From: Lactifluus volemus | Lineage: Eukaryota > Basidiomycota > Agaricomycetes > Russulales > Russulaceae | Assembly (NCBI GenBank): GCA_022376515.1 | Contig: WTXI01000127.1 | Coordinates: 41,744-105,743 of the forward strand | Direction of reading: 5' to 3' | Length of the DNA: 64,000 bases | Shown: positions 11,190 through 22,960 of the stretch, piece by piece | How the letters are laid out: each line of letters opens with the position of its first letter | How positions within the stretch are numbered: the stretch's first letter is position 1 | Program-made: the position numbers and the translations under genes | The notes under the pieces: generated by a model | Told to the model about the DNA's origin: nothing | What the model saw: only the letters and a program-made list of their open reading frames with translations | Databases searched by the model: none

Positions 11190-11510
11190 ACTGCTTCAAG
11201 TGCAAAGTATAGGCCGGGCGTTCATAATCCATAAAGTCCCAAATTCGTGAGGTTTACCGCAACGTCGCAGACTGTACTTCTGCATTACATATCTACAACG
11301 CCATGACAGTGAAATAGGGGGAAACTGCAGTATCGGGACGTCCAAACGGATACATTTTTGGTATTGGAAGTAACGATACGATATGAGCGGCACAGCTGAT
11401 AGCATACAAGAGGAGAGACGGAACAGTCGGGACCACTACTTTGCGCGTGCGGCATGGTAGCTACCGCTCTCCAGCCCTGTAAATACGAGGACGGCGTCTT
11501 CTTCGTCATA
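11190..11510 (-). pseudogene. BCKDH E2 N-terminal fragment
   Basis: A minus-strand reading gives MLSAVPLISYRYFQYQK..RLD, which matches the N-terminus of E2 remnant I (MLSAVPPISYYRCFQYQK). No lipoyl domain follows in frame. It is the right half of an E2 copy whose left half lies at 6.47-7.29 kb, with F3 and Rab remnant 1 between them. The assignment depends on paralogy within the window rather than on a domain motif. Confidence 0.55.
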
Positions 11511-11957
11511 TGTGTTGCGGAATATAAGTGCAGACTTTAAAAACAACAACAACATACATTTGGAATGTATATATGGGGAACAGGCCAAGAAGGGTGGTAC
11601 CATAGCACAAACGAGTAAGCTAGGACGAGGTACAAGTCAGGAACGAAACTAATTCGGTGGGACAAGGAACGTCGAACGGCAAGTAAAAGTAGTGGTAACG
11701 AAACGAGAATGGGTAGCAACCTAACATAGAACGCGATTCGAGGCATGGTATGTAGTCTGAGACGGGAGATGACAAAGAGATAAACGACACAGAGGGGGCA
11801 GTGATAGAGAGAAGGGGGAATAATCGCAACACAGGCCAGTGCAATATAGCACGGAGCCGGGGCATAAAGGGTGGTGTGACCGAGGTGGCATTGTGGAGTA
11901 CGGGACGAGGACAGATGGTGGAAGGAGGAAGGAGGAAAGGGAACGAGGGGGAAGAAG
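11511..11957. repeat. Spacer between E2 N-terminus and F4
   Basis: A copy of the spacer module described at 3.88-4.42 kb, nearly the same as 24.7-25.27 and 35.9-36.4 kb. No gene is seen. Confidence 0.55.
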
Positions 11958-13588
11958 CTATGCGAAAAACTTCGATTTCTGGCGAGAGAGGGCTACAGGA
12001 CGACCGCTATGCTGGCGGGCTGCGACAAATGATTGGATGCCTTGTGGCACAGCTTCGTCTGGCATACAGTCCACAATGGAAAGGTGGTGTAGCGAGGGGA
12101 GTACTTCGGCGGCTGATTCTCCTGTGAGCCCTTCTAACGCATCTGCGATGGAATGCTCCAGCGAGGAAGATATTTCAAGACTCTGGACAGACGGAAATGA
12201 GTGAAAGAGTTGGAACCATACTGTCGGACTCGGTTCTGTCTCGGCTCCTAGTGCACAGTGCCAAATGTCCCACTCGATGACCAGCGATTCCACGCTAGAG
12301 CGGAAGGACAGAATTTGGCTGCATATTTGTGCCATTAAAAACCCTTGCCAATCTACAGGGTCGCAAATGATATGCCACGAGTAACTCGGATCCAAAACGT
12401 TTGCGTATTCATCGGGCGGCATATCAGATGGAAAGAAGACAGCATCGGAGGAGGAGGAGGAGGAGGAGGAGGAGGAGGAGGACTCGAAAGAAAGCGTATT
12501 AATCCTCAAGGTTAGACTGGATGTCCTGAATGAGTCCAGGTGACCAAAGAACCGAATAGTTTGGGGGATATCAAACACAAGCTGATTGAAGAAGACTATC
12601 CGGAAGCGATCGAACCTGAGTAGAGGTGCATCGATTCGGGCCACGAGAACTTCCAAGTACTCGCTAACCCCTCGAAAATGCAACCCAGTGAGAGCGGGGA
12701 GAACAGACCGGGTCTGTGGCGGGACAGGTCGGTTTCTCCGTTTGGGTTGAGGCGTCGGAGATTGGAATTCGATGGAGAGGTATTCGAGCCTCGGCAACAC
12801 GGAAAGGGATGTAGCCATTGTCTCGGGTGGGATGTACCCAGAATTAGGTATATTGTAAAGATCAAGAGATGTGAGGTCTCTTGTAGACAAGAGGAGTTGT
12901 GGAAGCGACGGAAATGAGATTGAGGACAAAGTGAGATGTTGTAAACGCGAGGCGGATCCATTCAAGAATGTATTGGGAAGGGGTAACACACCCTCACTGG
13001 CAAGGGAAAGATATATCAATTCCGGAAATGGCTCCTGCATCAGCGTCGCTATTTGTTTCAATATAGAATCCCGGGCTGGTGAATGATCGACAGAATTATC
13101 GATTTTCTGTACGCGGTCACGATGCTCCAATGCGGCAATGAGGTTGTCGATTTTGTCCTCACTCAGGCTTGACCATTCAGTATTGACTACAAGAGGAAAT
13201 GTTGGCCAAATATCGAGCAGTTTCCTCACTGGCGTTTGTGGTGTGCAAATGATTTCCAATTTGAGACGGAGTGGTGATTCAAAAATGACAAATCGCCATC
13301 TTCGGCATACGTGCACCAGATTGGGCCAGTTTAAATGCCATCTATTCATGGGATAGAATGTTTCTAGCGTCTTGGAGACCTGATAGAATATTTCTAGCAG
13401 GACGTAGTCTGGGAGCGATCCGATGGACACTCGTTGAGGCACGTGACCTGCGCGATAACAACTCAGAAATCGTTGCAGTCGTGTCCTAGACGAGCCCTAC
13501 CTGGTCCTGATTGAATAAACAATTCCTTGCGGCGATGTACAACTCGCTTTACTGTATTCGAGCCTATGAAGCTGTCATCCATCGGCAT
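11958..13588 (-). CDS. F-box protein F4, two exons
   Basis: Exon 1 is 13588-13501 (MPMDDSFIGSNTVKRVV..., 29 codons plus one base), the intron 13500-13448 (53 nt) and exon 2 13447-11958, giving about 525 aa, the longest intact copy. It has the family F-box (VSIGSLPDYVLLEIF; the usual PDD is PDY here), HVCRRWRFVIFESP, PVRKLLDIWPTFPL, leucine-rich repeats with SGYIPPE, and VFDIPQTIRFFGHLDSF. A (TCC)n tract encodes about a dozen serines in the variable loop before DAVFFPSDM. The C-terminus SGRPVALSR groups it with F7 and F9. Role inferred from the family: SCF substrate adaptor. Confidence 0.86.
12447..12481. repeat. GGA/TCC trinucleotide microsatellite in F4
   Basis: About 35 bases of perfect (GGA)n on the plus strand, reading as a serine run in F4. 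The repeat unit is 3 nt, so length change keeps the frame. The paralogues carry other low-complexity strings in the same loop (SDSDSDSE in F1) or none. Confidence 0.95.
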
Positions 13589-14804
13589 AAAATAGGTCTC
13601 AGGGAGTGACCAGTCGGCGATACTATTGTCTGGTCGGGAGAATAGAGTCAGCGGCACGTATTCGAGCCTGAGCCCTGAGTGCAGGTTTATGAGAACCTAT
13701 CACTTTTGGAATAGTGAATCGGAAGGATATAGGCGTGCTCAGTAGGATTCACTGACAGAAATGCCTGCAGTTTAGTAGATGGTGGCTCGAGAGATGGGTA
13801 TATCGAGAGAGCCGCTAACCTACCTAGTACGTATACTTGAGTTACCCTTACCCTGTTGTACACGCGATACACACGCAGTGTCCACCTGGCTTCCATTGGA
13901 AAGGTCCGTCGCAAATGGCTGTGTTTGTTGGGACACGCGGCGTATTGGCACAGGTGGACCGCTCTGACACTGGCCACGAGACAACCGCAGGGATTCGAAC
14001 AAGACCAGTCTTCACACTACGAACTGTCATCTGGAGAGCCCTTCCCGGTTAAACAAAGTAAGGGGGAGGTCTTGTCCATATTACCCAAAATCAAGGAAAA
14101 AAGTAGGTACAGAATAGGTCAATAACCGATAGACGATACAGTGACTACTAGTATTTGTGGCTCAGTATCCGATCCGCCATGGGAAGAAGATCCTCTCCTT
14201 CTCCTGTGCGGTACAGGGTCGGGGACGGAATGCTAAGGGGAGTTTCCGTCGCGTAATCCGTAGCGTATCTGAGCCTCTGTGGACTGCTCAGTACATGCAT
14301 GGCCCGCACGACACGCGATGAAAAATCGCGAGTCGGTATCGGGTCTCGCGGTGGGGTGGGTAGTCGGGACGGGAAGAAGCTCAGCCATGGCCATGGCTCG
14401 TGGTGCGTGGTATGCACAATACACGCAAATCTCTATGGATGCAAGCTGTAGACGGTCGTAGCAGTGCCAATTGAATAGAAGGCGCGAGTATTGTATAACT
14501 TACTTGAGCTTCCCAACATCTTGAAGTATGTTCCCCTTTCACCTGATCTGTTCAAGGTGTTGTGGGATGACATATCGAGCCGGAGGTGGCTTCCTCCAGT
14601 ACTTACCCATGGGAATGAAGAAGGATGGTGAAAGGTGCTGGCATGTCATTCACATCACACAGGGCCAAAATTACGCGAACGGGTTGCTCGCCATCGAGGA
14701 TATTCAACTCACAACTCTAACCTTGAGAACACAAGTTTTGTCGAGAAAACAAGATGTTCCACCGTGTTACGCGACTGCCGCGAAATCCCTTTCATATTCC
14801 TTTC
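13589..14804. repeat. Spacer module upstream of F4, block A1
   Basis: No convincing gene. It is near-identical over long stretches to 26.84-28.09 kb and partly to 1.66-2.19 and 49.84-50.44 kb. It contains the presumed F4 promoter, then about 600 bp with a frame on the minus strand (DPIPTRDFSSRVVRAMH..., IPSPTLYRTGEGEDLLP, about 14.15-14.42 kb). That frame is kept open in three copies, but its start and end differ and I do not recognise it. The right end (ACATCACACAGGGCCAAAATT) is the downstream flank of the E2 C-terminus. Confidence 0.55.
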
Positions 14805-14980
14805 GCAATCATCCGCTCTGGCTGTTCGACATACCCCCGCCACGTCTCCACAAACGCAGCCAACTCCGCGCCCTCCACGACCCGATGCCAGCTAATGCCC
14901 AACTTGAGCCTTCGCTCTCCTTTCCCATCGCCCTGGTCGACATCCCACACCCAGCGCGCGCGTTGTATCCTCGCGCGCTA
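14805..14980 (-). pseudogene. BCKDH E2 C-terminal fragment
   Basis: The minus strand reads RRLKLGISW, then, after a gap of about 12 nt relative to paralogues, the GVVEGAELAAFVETWRGYVEQPERMIAKG segment in pieces. This is the C-terminal end of the acyltransferase domain. It ends abruptly at about 14,985, where Rab remnant 2 begins on the other strand. The same junction is seen at about 28.3 kb. Confidence 0.7.
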
Positions 14981-14984
14981 GCTG

Positions 14985-16085
14985 TGCACCACTCACGCGA
15001 CTCGACCTGTACTACTACAGGATACCGCAAGTCAAGAACGCTTCTCCTCACTCTCCACTACGTTTTTTTTGTGGTGCGGATGCCGCCATTCTCATGTTCG
15101 ACGTCAATCAGCCTGCGACGCTCCATGCCCTCACCTGATGGTGGTCCGAATTTCGTACCTGCACCCTGCTCGCAGATGAACACAGGGAAGAATAGTCTCG
15201 TGATGAGACCGACCTCATTTCCGATTCGATAACGCTACTACTACGAGAGAGGATGCCTTACGCCTCATCGACGAGCTCGTTCCGCCTTCGGATACGCGAC
15301 CCACCAGTAGTCCAGGCAACGCCAGTGGACGAGAGAGACTGGTTACCCTCCTGCGTCGTCAATGGATTCGACGACGACGAATTGTGCGTATATACATCTC
15401 AGTCAGAGGGTATCATTCTCTTGGACGAGACCAGCTCCCACAGCGGCTGGCACCCACACTACCCTGGACGCCGACGGTGATCCCGGAGCCAACATGGATA
15501 CTTCAGCTCCCACCACTCATGATCCCACTCCGCACGCCCTCGATCGGCCTCCCTTCGCATCACCATAAACGCACATCCAAATCCGACTCGCGCAACTCCC
15601 AACTTCAGCTTCGCGACGCACGGCGGCACGCTCGGCTCAACCCACCCACGGGCTTCACCTCCTTCCAACCCCCCGCATCCTCTTTTTCCGATGGCACCCA
15701 CGCCGAACCATTCGAATCCGCGCTTCCCCACTCTCGCGCTTCGTCCTCGTCTCCATTCATAATAATAGATCCCGCACGACTCGCTCGCTCTCATCGTCGA
15801 CGATATCAATATCCACCGCACAGACGACCACGCCTGCTTGATACGCCACGGCGCAAGCCCTAGCACGAGGCATGCCGCCTCGTCACCCACGGGGACCCAA
15901 GTTATCCTTCATTTCGGCTAAAACGGGCGCGGGCGACTCGGACGTGTTTTCCTATATCGCAGTGTCATCACGCGCTGAGAATGGGAGGAAACGTGCCGCC
16001 AAATGGGGTGAGGAACAGCAGTACGGTCAGCCTTGACCAAGCTATGATTGGTCAAAAGGAGACATTTAGAAGGACTTGCTGTTCT
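14985..16085 (+). pseudogene. Rab7-like GTPase remnant 2
   Basis: It starts at an intron-acceptor-like ...CTACTACAG before GATACCGCAAGTCAAGAACGC (a degraded DTAGQER box), then runs through FD.NQPATL, a TGA in place of the Arg codon of LTRWW, WWSEFRT, a DELVPPSDT piece, the Ser/Pro-rich insert and a shifted FISAKTG-like G5 region near 15.92 kb. Switch I and the P-loop are absent, and frameshifts are frequent. It replaces the middle of an E2 copy: the E2 C-terminus is on its left and the lipoyl domain on its right. Confidence 0.65.
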
Positions 16086-16159
16086 TAGTGAGGTTATTTA
16101 TGTTGATCCTTTTTCCTAGGTTGGAACGTTGTTACCGAGTATATGGATATTGTACGTGC

Positions 16160-16660
16160 ACCTCCTAACAGAAAGAACTTGTATAAGAAACGGGATGACC
16201 AGATTGATAGCTTCCTACTAGTGGTTGGGCTCGTATCGGGAGTCCGCAAGACTCAGATGTCAGAAAATCAAATGGATCGGACGCAGATGGATCGAACGCT
16301 TCGACGACGACGCACAGACCTTCGTCAACTTTGGCTACTTGTCCTTCTTGCACGAGGATTTCCTTGAGAGTACCTTGATGCGGACTCGTGATCTCCATGT
16401 TGGCATGTCACTCTGCACTTCACAGAGTGAGTCAAACATGCCAATCGTGGATCGACTAGATACGTTCCCCGTTGATAAAATGGAAATGTTTCAATGGCCA
16501 GAGGGAAAGAGTTCCATACGAACGTACTATTTGATGGCTTCGCACTTGGCTATGCCCCTAGGATTGAGTGCGAACACGAAGAAAATGTGTGCTCATCCAA
16601 ACGACGCTTTTTTTTTAGAACCTGCATTTGTATGTTTACGTAGAACAAAGATGTGCTCGG
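16160..16660 (-). pseudogene. BCKDH E2 lipoyl-domain fragment
   Basis: On the minus strand from 16,660, successive frames read GIAKCEAIK, then FDSLCEVQSDM, then MEITSPHQGTLKEILVQEGQ, then QVAKVDEGLCVVVEAF. These are consecutive segments of an E2 lipoyl domain (compare family motifs FDxxCEVQSDKAS and EITSxYxG). A stop follows EAIK, and single-base shifts separate the pieces. It is the best lipoyl-domain match among the short E2 fragments and supports the BCKDH, rather than pyruvate, type of E2. Confidence 0.75.
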
Positions 16661-17478
16661 TCGTGCTCGCTAACTAGCTACTAGTACAAATGACCTTGGT
16701 AGAAGGGAAGGGATACACTGTATTTGAAATGATGATGTGTGAGTGTAAGTGAGGAGGGAAAGGCGATCGCCCGAGGCTCTCAGCCTTAGTCTTCAGGTGG
16801 TGCCCGTCTCCGGGGATGGACACATACTCGACGGACGTATTTTTGGTATGGGCGACACGGGTGATAGCATACAAGAGGACGGATAGTCCCGACAGAGAAA
16901 GGCGGGGCTACAACTTCACGCGCGCAGCTTGACATCGACCTGCCACGTCTCCTTTAAATAGGGGACCACGACTTCATCATACGTGTTGCGGCAGATATGT
17001 GCTAAAAAAACATACATTTTCGAATATATATACGGGAACGGGCCAAGGAGGAGGTACACCATAACACAAACGGGTAAGCTAAGGCAAGTCAGGAACCTTG
17101 GGTGGGACGAGGACGTCCCAAGGAAAAGTAGTGGTAAGGAAAGGAGAACGGGTCGCAACCTAATATAGAACGTGATTCGAGGTGTCGTAAGTAGTTTGAG
17201 ACAAGAGAAGACAACGAGGTAAAGGATACAAGGTCAGCGATAGAGAGGAGGGGTAAGTAAACGCAGTGCAACATAGCACTGAGCCGAGGGGTAAAGGGTG
17301 GTCGTGGCCGAGGTGGTATTGCGGAGTACAATACGGGGCGGAGGGCACGGGTTGATGACACGCGGGTGGTCCAGAATCGTAGTCAGAAACGGAAGATATA
17401 GGGATGAGGACAGGAGGAAAGGGAACGGGTGGAGAGAAGCGAATGCGAAAGACTCCAAGGACAGTGGCTGCACTGGCC
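16661..17478. repeat. Spacer between E2 fragment and F5
   Basis: No gene is recognised. The left third (about 16.66-16.85 kb) is unlike the other spacers; the rest is a copy of the 3.88-4.42 kb module. Confidence 0.45.
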
Positions 17479-18974
17479 TTACGGTGTCCTCACTTGCGGT
17501 GGGAGGCGAGAGACAGCTACGGGGTGACCACTATGCTGGCGGGCTGTGATGAACGATTGTATGCCTTCGAGTAGTGACGCGGCGGTGTCAAAGTGGCGTA
17601 ACATAGTATGTGCCACAATGTCAAGGCTGTGTAGCGAGGGGAATACATCGGTGGCCAATTCTCCCGTGAGCCCTCCTAACACAGCTGCGATAGACTGCTC
17701 GAGGTAGGAAGTTATTTGAAGACGCTGGACAGAGGGAAATGAGTGAAACAGTTGGAGCCATACCGTCGGATCTATCTCGGTTTCTGGCTGGACGCTCCAA
17801 ACGTTTTTGTACTCAATGACGAGCGATTCCACGCTAGATCGGAAGGACGGAATCTGGCTGCATATCTGTGCCATCGAAAACAATTGCCGATCTAAAGCGT
17901 TGCACTTGATATGCCAGAACCAACTCTCACCCGCCATATCAGAGGGAAAGAAGACAGCCCGGCCAGTGAAAGGCTCAGGATAGAATATCAAGGTTAGACT
18001 GGATGTCCTGAACGAGTCTAGGTGACCAAAGAACCGAATAGTTTGGGGAATATCAAAATCAAGCTGATTGAAGAAGACTATCTTGAGGAGATCGGACCTG
18101 AGTAGAGGTGCATCGATTCGGGCTGCGAGAACTTCCAGATACTCGCTGATACCCTGAAACATCAATGAATTAAGAGCGGGGAGAACAGACCGGGTCTGTG
18201 GGGGGAGAGGTCGGTTTCTTCGTTTGGGGTCAGGCGTCGGAGATTGGAATTCGATGGTGAGGTGTTCGAGCTTCGGCAACACGGACAGCGATGTGGCCAT
18301 TGTCTCGGGTGGGATGTACCCAGAATTAGGTATATACGAAAGATCAAGAGATGTGAGGTCTCTGGTAGTCAAGAGAAATCGTGGCAACGACGGAAATGAG
18401 ATTCTCCAGAGCAAGAGATGTTGTAAGCGCGAGGCGGATCCATTCAAGAATGTGTCGGAAACAGGTAACGCATCATAAGAGTCAAGAAAAAGAAACGTCA
18501 ATTCCGGAAATGGCTCCTGCATCACCGTCGCTATTCGTTCCCATAAACCATCCCGGGTTAGTGGATTTTTGATAGTAATTCTCTGTACTCGATCACGATG
18601 CTCCAATGCGTCAATGACGTTTTCGAATTCGTTCTCGCCCGACCATTTCAAGTCAATCTTGACTATGAGAGGAAGTGTTGGCCAAATATCGAGCAGTTTC
18701 ATCACTAGCGTTTTTGGTTTGCAAAAAAGTTGCAATTTGAGACGGAGTGGTGATGCAAAAATGATGAATCGCCATCTTCGGCATACATGCACCAGCCTGG
18801 GCCAATTTAAATGCCACTTATGATATGGCTTGGAGACTCGGACTTGATCGAATATTTCTAGCAGGACATCGTCTGGGATGGATTCGATGGACACTCGTTC
18901 GAACACTAGACCTGGATGGTACAACTCAGCAATCATTGATGCGACCCTAGACGAATCCTACCTGGTCCATCCAT
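17479..18974 (-). CDS. F-box protein F5, two exons with a very short first exon
   Basis: Exon 2 is 18911-17479 and the intron 18961-18912 (50 nt, GTAGGA...CATCCAG). Exon 1 has lost most of the conserved block by deletion; the in-frame ATG left is 18974-18972, giving a 13-nt coding exon (MDGP) and about 481 aa. A start inside exon 2 or read-through of the intron from MIAELYHPG is possible. The F-box (VSIESIPDDVLLEIF), HVCRRWRFIIFASP, KTLVMKLLDIW, SGYIPPE, DIPQTIRFFGHLDSF and SGHPVAVSR are all present. It is closest to F2 and F10 in the tail (LPPQVRTP is shared with F10). The lost exon 1 block is a natural test of whether that peptide matters. Confidence 0.8.
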
Positions 18975-19269
18975 AAACGATTCCCATCAAAGACGTATCA
19001 GGGAATGACGAGCGTGCGATACTATTGTGAAAGGGGCGCAGTCAACGTGGCGCCTAATTGGATATTCTAAGTACTTACAATTTTGGTCATCGAGACCACG
19101 TACTGTACGCATACTCGGTAGTGTCAATTGATAGTACAACTCTAACCTTTAATCCATACTTCCAAAATTTTGATTAATTTTATTGACTACAGATTATCAC
19201 CGGCAGTGATAACGACTGTCGCGAACACGATGAAACATTTTTGTGTTTGTGAAATGTCTCGTCCTCGCA
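18975..19269. repeat. Upstream spacer of F5, start of block B2
   Basis: Shares TTGATTAATTTTATTGACT and the TTATCACCGG stretch with the spacer upstream of F2. No gene is seen. Confidence 0.5.
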
Positions 19270-20575
19270 CTTACCCGCTCTGGCTGTTCAACATACCCCA
19301 ATCACGTCTCCACAAACGCAGCCAACTCCGCGCCCTCCACGACCCTATGGTCCGCCGACCAGCTGATGCCCAACTTGAGCCTTCACTCTCCTTTCATCGC
19401 CCCGGTCGACATCCCACACACAGCGCGCCCTTCCTAGAGCGACGATCGCGGCCGTGATGCTGCCGCCAGGTACCCGCACATCGCGCGCTATCTGGCCCTG
19501 ACTGCACCAACATCACTCACCGTGAGCGTGGTACCTGCCTTCCGAGATACGCGAGATGCTTAAGGGCTGAGGCCAGGCTGTACACAGAGTGCGCGTCCAC
19601 GGCACGGATGGTCGGTGTATATAGCCCCGTCAGTGTTGACAGTGCTATATTGACAGAAATACGTTGCCTTAGAAAGGGTCTTGAGAAGGATGGGGAGATA
19701 CGTTAACTTGGCATAGGTGCCTGATGTGGGTGGAGTAGTAGCCAGCAGCGTGGGGAAGAAGGATGATGGGGAGAAAGGAGGTACGGCCGATGGTTCTCGT
19801 GGTGAAAGGTAATGATGGTGTATGTTTGGATTAAGGATGGGAAGTATTTCATGCAATTGAGGTCAGATCCAGTGACGTTGAGTAGCTAGGTGCTCGTCAG
19901 CAATGCAGTCGGAGAAGGGGTTACCAACAAATGAGGGATTTCCGAGCGCTGTGAACATCGTGCATGAGATGAATGACAACACTGGAATAAAGATAAATGT
20001 ACGCACCTTTTCCATTGCTTTCTACATCCCGTTCCGCGTCCGTCCTAGCTCGACGACGACATCCTCTTCTACTCAGAGAGAAGTCGTGGCGCCAGGCGGT
20101 TGCTCACTAACAGACTTCCTACTCGCGAGATGGCGTTCTATATCCTCTTGCTCGACGCGCCCATATTTCCCACTTCCTCGAAAGCAAAGCAATATCCATG
20201 GCACACTTCCGTTCAAAGTTGCGTAGGGCATCCACCTTCTTGGCCTCGGACTTGACTGTCATCGCCGACCCTGACGCCGACACGGTCGATTCCGGAGGAG
20301 GGCAGGTTATTTGGATCTAGTGGATGCAGACGACGAGCTACCGATATCTTTTCCGACGCGATCTGCGGCTCGAAAACACCGGCTTGATTCCGGGTTCCCT
20401 GGAGCGACGCGTTCCTCTTGTGGCATAAGCGCGCCCATGGTTGGGCTCGCATCTGAGTCTGGGGGCTCACATGTTAGAACATCAGACGAATCGGACGCGA
20501 CCTCAATGATGCACAGACCTTCGCCAACCTTGGCTACCTGCCCTTTCTTGCACTAGGATTTCCTTGAGAGTCACT
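19270..20575 (-). pseudogene. BCKDH E2 remnant III, C-terminus to lipoyl hinge
   Basis: The minus strand carries, from right to left, the end of the lipoyl domain (VAKVGEGLCIIEV near 20.54 kb), the hinge (GNQAGVFEPQIASEKISVARRLHPLDPNNLPSSG), an E-I-P-H piece and a YSTSLDLTSIA piece around 19.87-19.95 kb, TSGTYAKLTYLPILLKTLSKA (the acyltransferase core, about 19.65-19.73 kb), a shifted TDGAIYTDH segment and the C-terminal LGISW region near 19.3 kb. It has the same extent as remnant II and is likewise cut at the lipoyl side by a plus-strand F-box gene (F6). Confidence 0.75.
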
Positions 20576-20960
20576 GCATACGGACGACTGATCTCCACGC
20601 TGGCCTTGTGAAAATGCATCGCGCTCGGCGGAAGTGGCTCATGGAACAGGTTGAAAAGTCGCCAAGAGTTACCCGCCAAATAAGGGCTGAGCCGAGCTCT
20701 TGTCCTAGATGGCGACGACGGCTAGGATGAATCGGATTAGAAAAACCAAGACGGTCGTGACGTCAACATGCTCTGTTCTAAGGATGACGGCCAAATGGAG
20801 CAGCATGCAGTGGCATCTCACGTTCAATAACACTGTCCACGTGGTCCAATGGCACACACGTGACCCTCAACGCCGTGCTTGGGCCGAGGAAACCGGCCAG
20901 GGGCCAGGACAGGAGAACATACCCGAAACGGTTTCCCTCTAGTCAACCTCTTTGACACAA
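20576..20960. repeat. Upstream flank of F6
   Basis: A copy of the F3 upstream flank. It includes GTCGTGACGTCAACATGC with the TGACGTCA palindrome at about 20758-20765. No gene is seen. Confidence 0.5.
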
Positions 20961-22444
20961 ATGGATGGCCTTTCCATCATAGGCTCAAACAGCCAAAATG
21001 TTGTTGCACACCAGTGGGAGGAATTGCTGATTCAACAAGAACCAAGTAAGACTCATCAGGAACAACCGTGACCATATCGATTACTGAGTATGGTCTAGGA
21101 CAGGAGTTCCAACGAGTAACAATCGGATCTCTCCCAGACAATGTCCTTCTAGATATATTTGATTTTCATCAAGACTCCATCAATGAACGTCCATGGGATT
21201 GGGAGAATCTAGTGCACGTATGCCGAAGATGGCGATTCATCATTTTCGAATCGCCTGTCCGTCTCAATCTGCAGCTTTTTTGCACGAAGAACTCGCCCAT
21301 GAGGAAGTTGTTGGATGTCTGGCCGCCATTTCCTCTCGTCATCCGATTAGATTACATCTATTCATATTCGGTATGGGACTGGGAGGTCATGAACTTGACG
21401 AACAACCTCGCTGCCGCATTGGAGCATCGTGATCGCGTACACGAAATTCGAGTTCATACCTTCAATGCACCGGATCGTGTATGTGAACAAATTATCACGG
21501 AAATGGAGAAACCATTTCCAGCATTGAGATCTTTTTCATTTGGGTCAGATGATGAGATTCTCTCTGAGCTAGATACGCTCTTGGATGGATCCGCCCCTTG
21601 TCTACAAGATCTCACTCTTTCGGGAATCTCATCTCCGTCGTTGCCACGACTCCTCTCGTCTACAAGCGACCTCACATCTCTTAAACTTTACTATATAACT
21701 AATTCTGGATATATCTCACCCGAGACAATGGCCACATCGTTGTCTGCGCTGCCAAAACTCGAATGCCTTGTCATCATTTTCGAATTCCCGATACCACATC
21801 CCGAACGACGAAACCGAGCCCCGACTCGGTTTATTCTCCCCGCACTCACAAAGCTCGAATTCGAAGGTTTAAGCGAGTACTTGGAAGCCCTCGCTGCCCG
21901 ATTCGATGCCCCACTACTCGATGAATTCTTGATAACATTCTTCGATCAACCTCAAGTTGTCTTTGACATCATGATCCCGCAAACCGGTCGGTTCTTTAGT
22001 AGTTACCTGGACTCATTCAAGCCACTCGGTCTAGATATAACCTTGACATTGAGATCGTGGGACTGCGCCTCTATCGGAGTCTCTTTTACCTCAATTGCAA
22101 CAACTCATTCCGCATTTTGTCCAAGTCACTTGTGGAAAATCATGTGCAAAGATTTGGATCATCAAGTCATTTCTGTAGCACAGATATGCGGCCAGATTCC
22201 GTCCTTCCGCTCCAGCGTGAAGTCACTCATCATTAAATACCACCAGAGACTCATCGACCCGGACGACCTCAATCGCACGCTATGGCTCCAACTTTTTCGC
22301 TTATTCCCCTCTGTCCAGTTTCTTCACATACCTTTCGCGCTACTGCAGTACATCGGATCTACGTCAGAAAGGTCCGGGGAAGAATCACTGACACCTGCCG
22401 CTGAAGTATTTCCCTCGCTACGCGGCATTTTCCCTTATGGCTAA
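20961..22444 (+). CDS. F-box protein F6, C-terminally shortened
   Basis: Exon 1 is 20961-21045 (MDGLSIIGSNSQNVVAHQ...), the intron 21046-21098 (53 nt, GTAAGA...GTCTAG) and exon 2 21099-22444, giving about 476 aa. The MDG.SIIGSN start matches the MDDSSIGSN start of the minus-strand copies, so this ATG is preferred over one within the intron. The F-box (VTIGSLPDNVLLDIF), HVCRRWRFIIFESP, the leucine-rich middle and VFDIMIPQTGRFF are present. The reading frame ends after EVFPSLRGIFPYG; the missing family C-terminus (QSFV..., RPVAVSR) is still legible in another frame up to about 22,531. It is therefore a truncated allele or an early pseudogene. Confidence 0.78.
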
Positions 22445-22960
22445 GAGGACGAGATTGTGCAACAGCCCAACTAATCGTTCGTCGCAGACCGCCAGCGCGG
22501 CTCTGATCGTCCTGTAGCTGTCTCTCGCATTTAAAAACTAGATTGAGATAATTAGGGTCTACCGCATCTGCTCTCGTATGCTTCTTTCCACCCGTTCCCT
22601 GTCCTTCCACTACCTGTCCTTCGAGTCGTCCTATCCTCCATGTCCTGACCGCGATCTTGGACCACCGCGCCTGTGCTTCAGAACTTCTTATGTTCCTCTT
22701 TATCGTAGATTCTGTCGTTTCTCTTTTGTGCCAGTAATAACCTCGTATCCTGCTTTGTTTCTGATTCCCTGATATCCGCTACGTTGATAGCACTACGCTT
22801 GCATTTGTACTGAATGCGCTACTACGTACATCAACAGCCTATAGCTAGAACTAGCTAGAACTTGCAATGTCACACGGTATTCAAAGATTGTAGCTAGGCG
22901 CTCGTCAGCAAGCTTGAATGCCGCGGCAGCCCTCCCACCCATCCCTCAAATGATGCACTG
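22445..22960. repeat. 3-prime flank of F6
   Basis: Holds the out-of-frame remainder of the F6 C-terminus (to about 22,531), then the conserved downstream flank of the plus-strand F-box subfamily. No separate gene. Confidence 0.5.

Noticed and set aside
16225..16677. Plus-strand 150-codon ORF
   Set aside because: Antisense to the E2 lipoyl-domain fragment, which explains the open frame.
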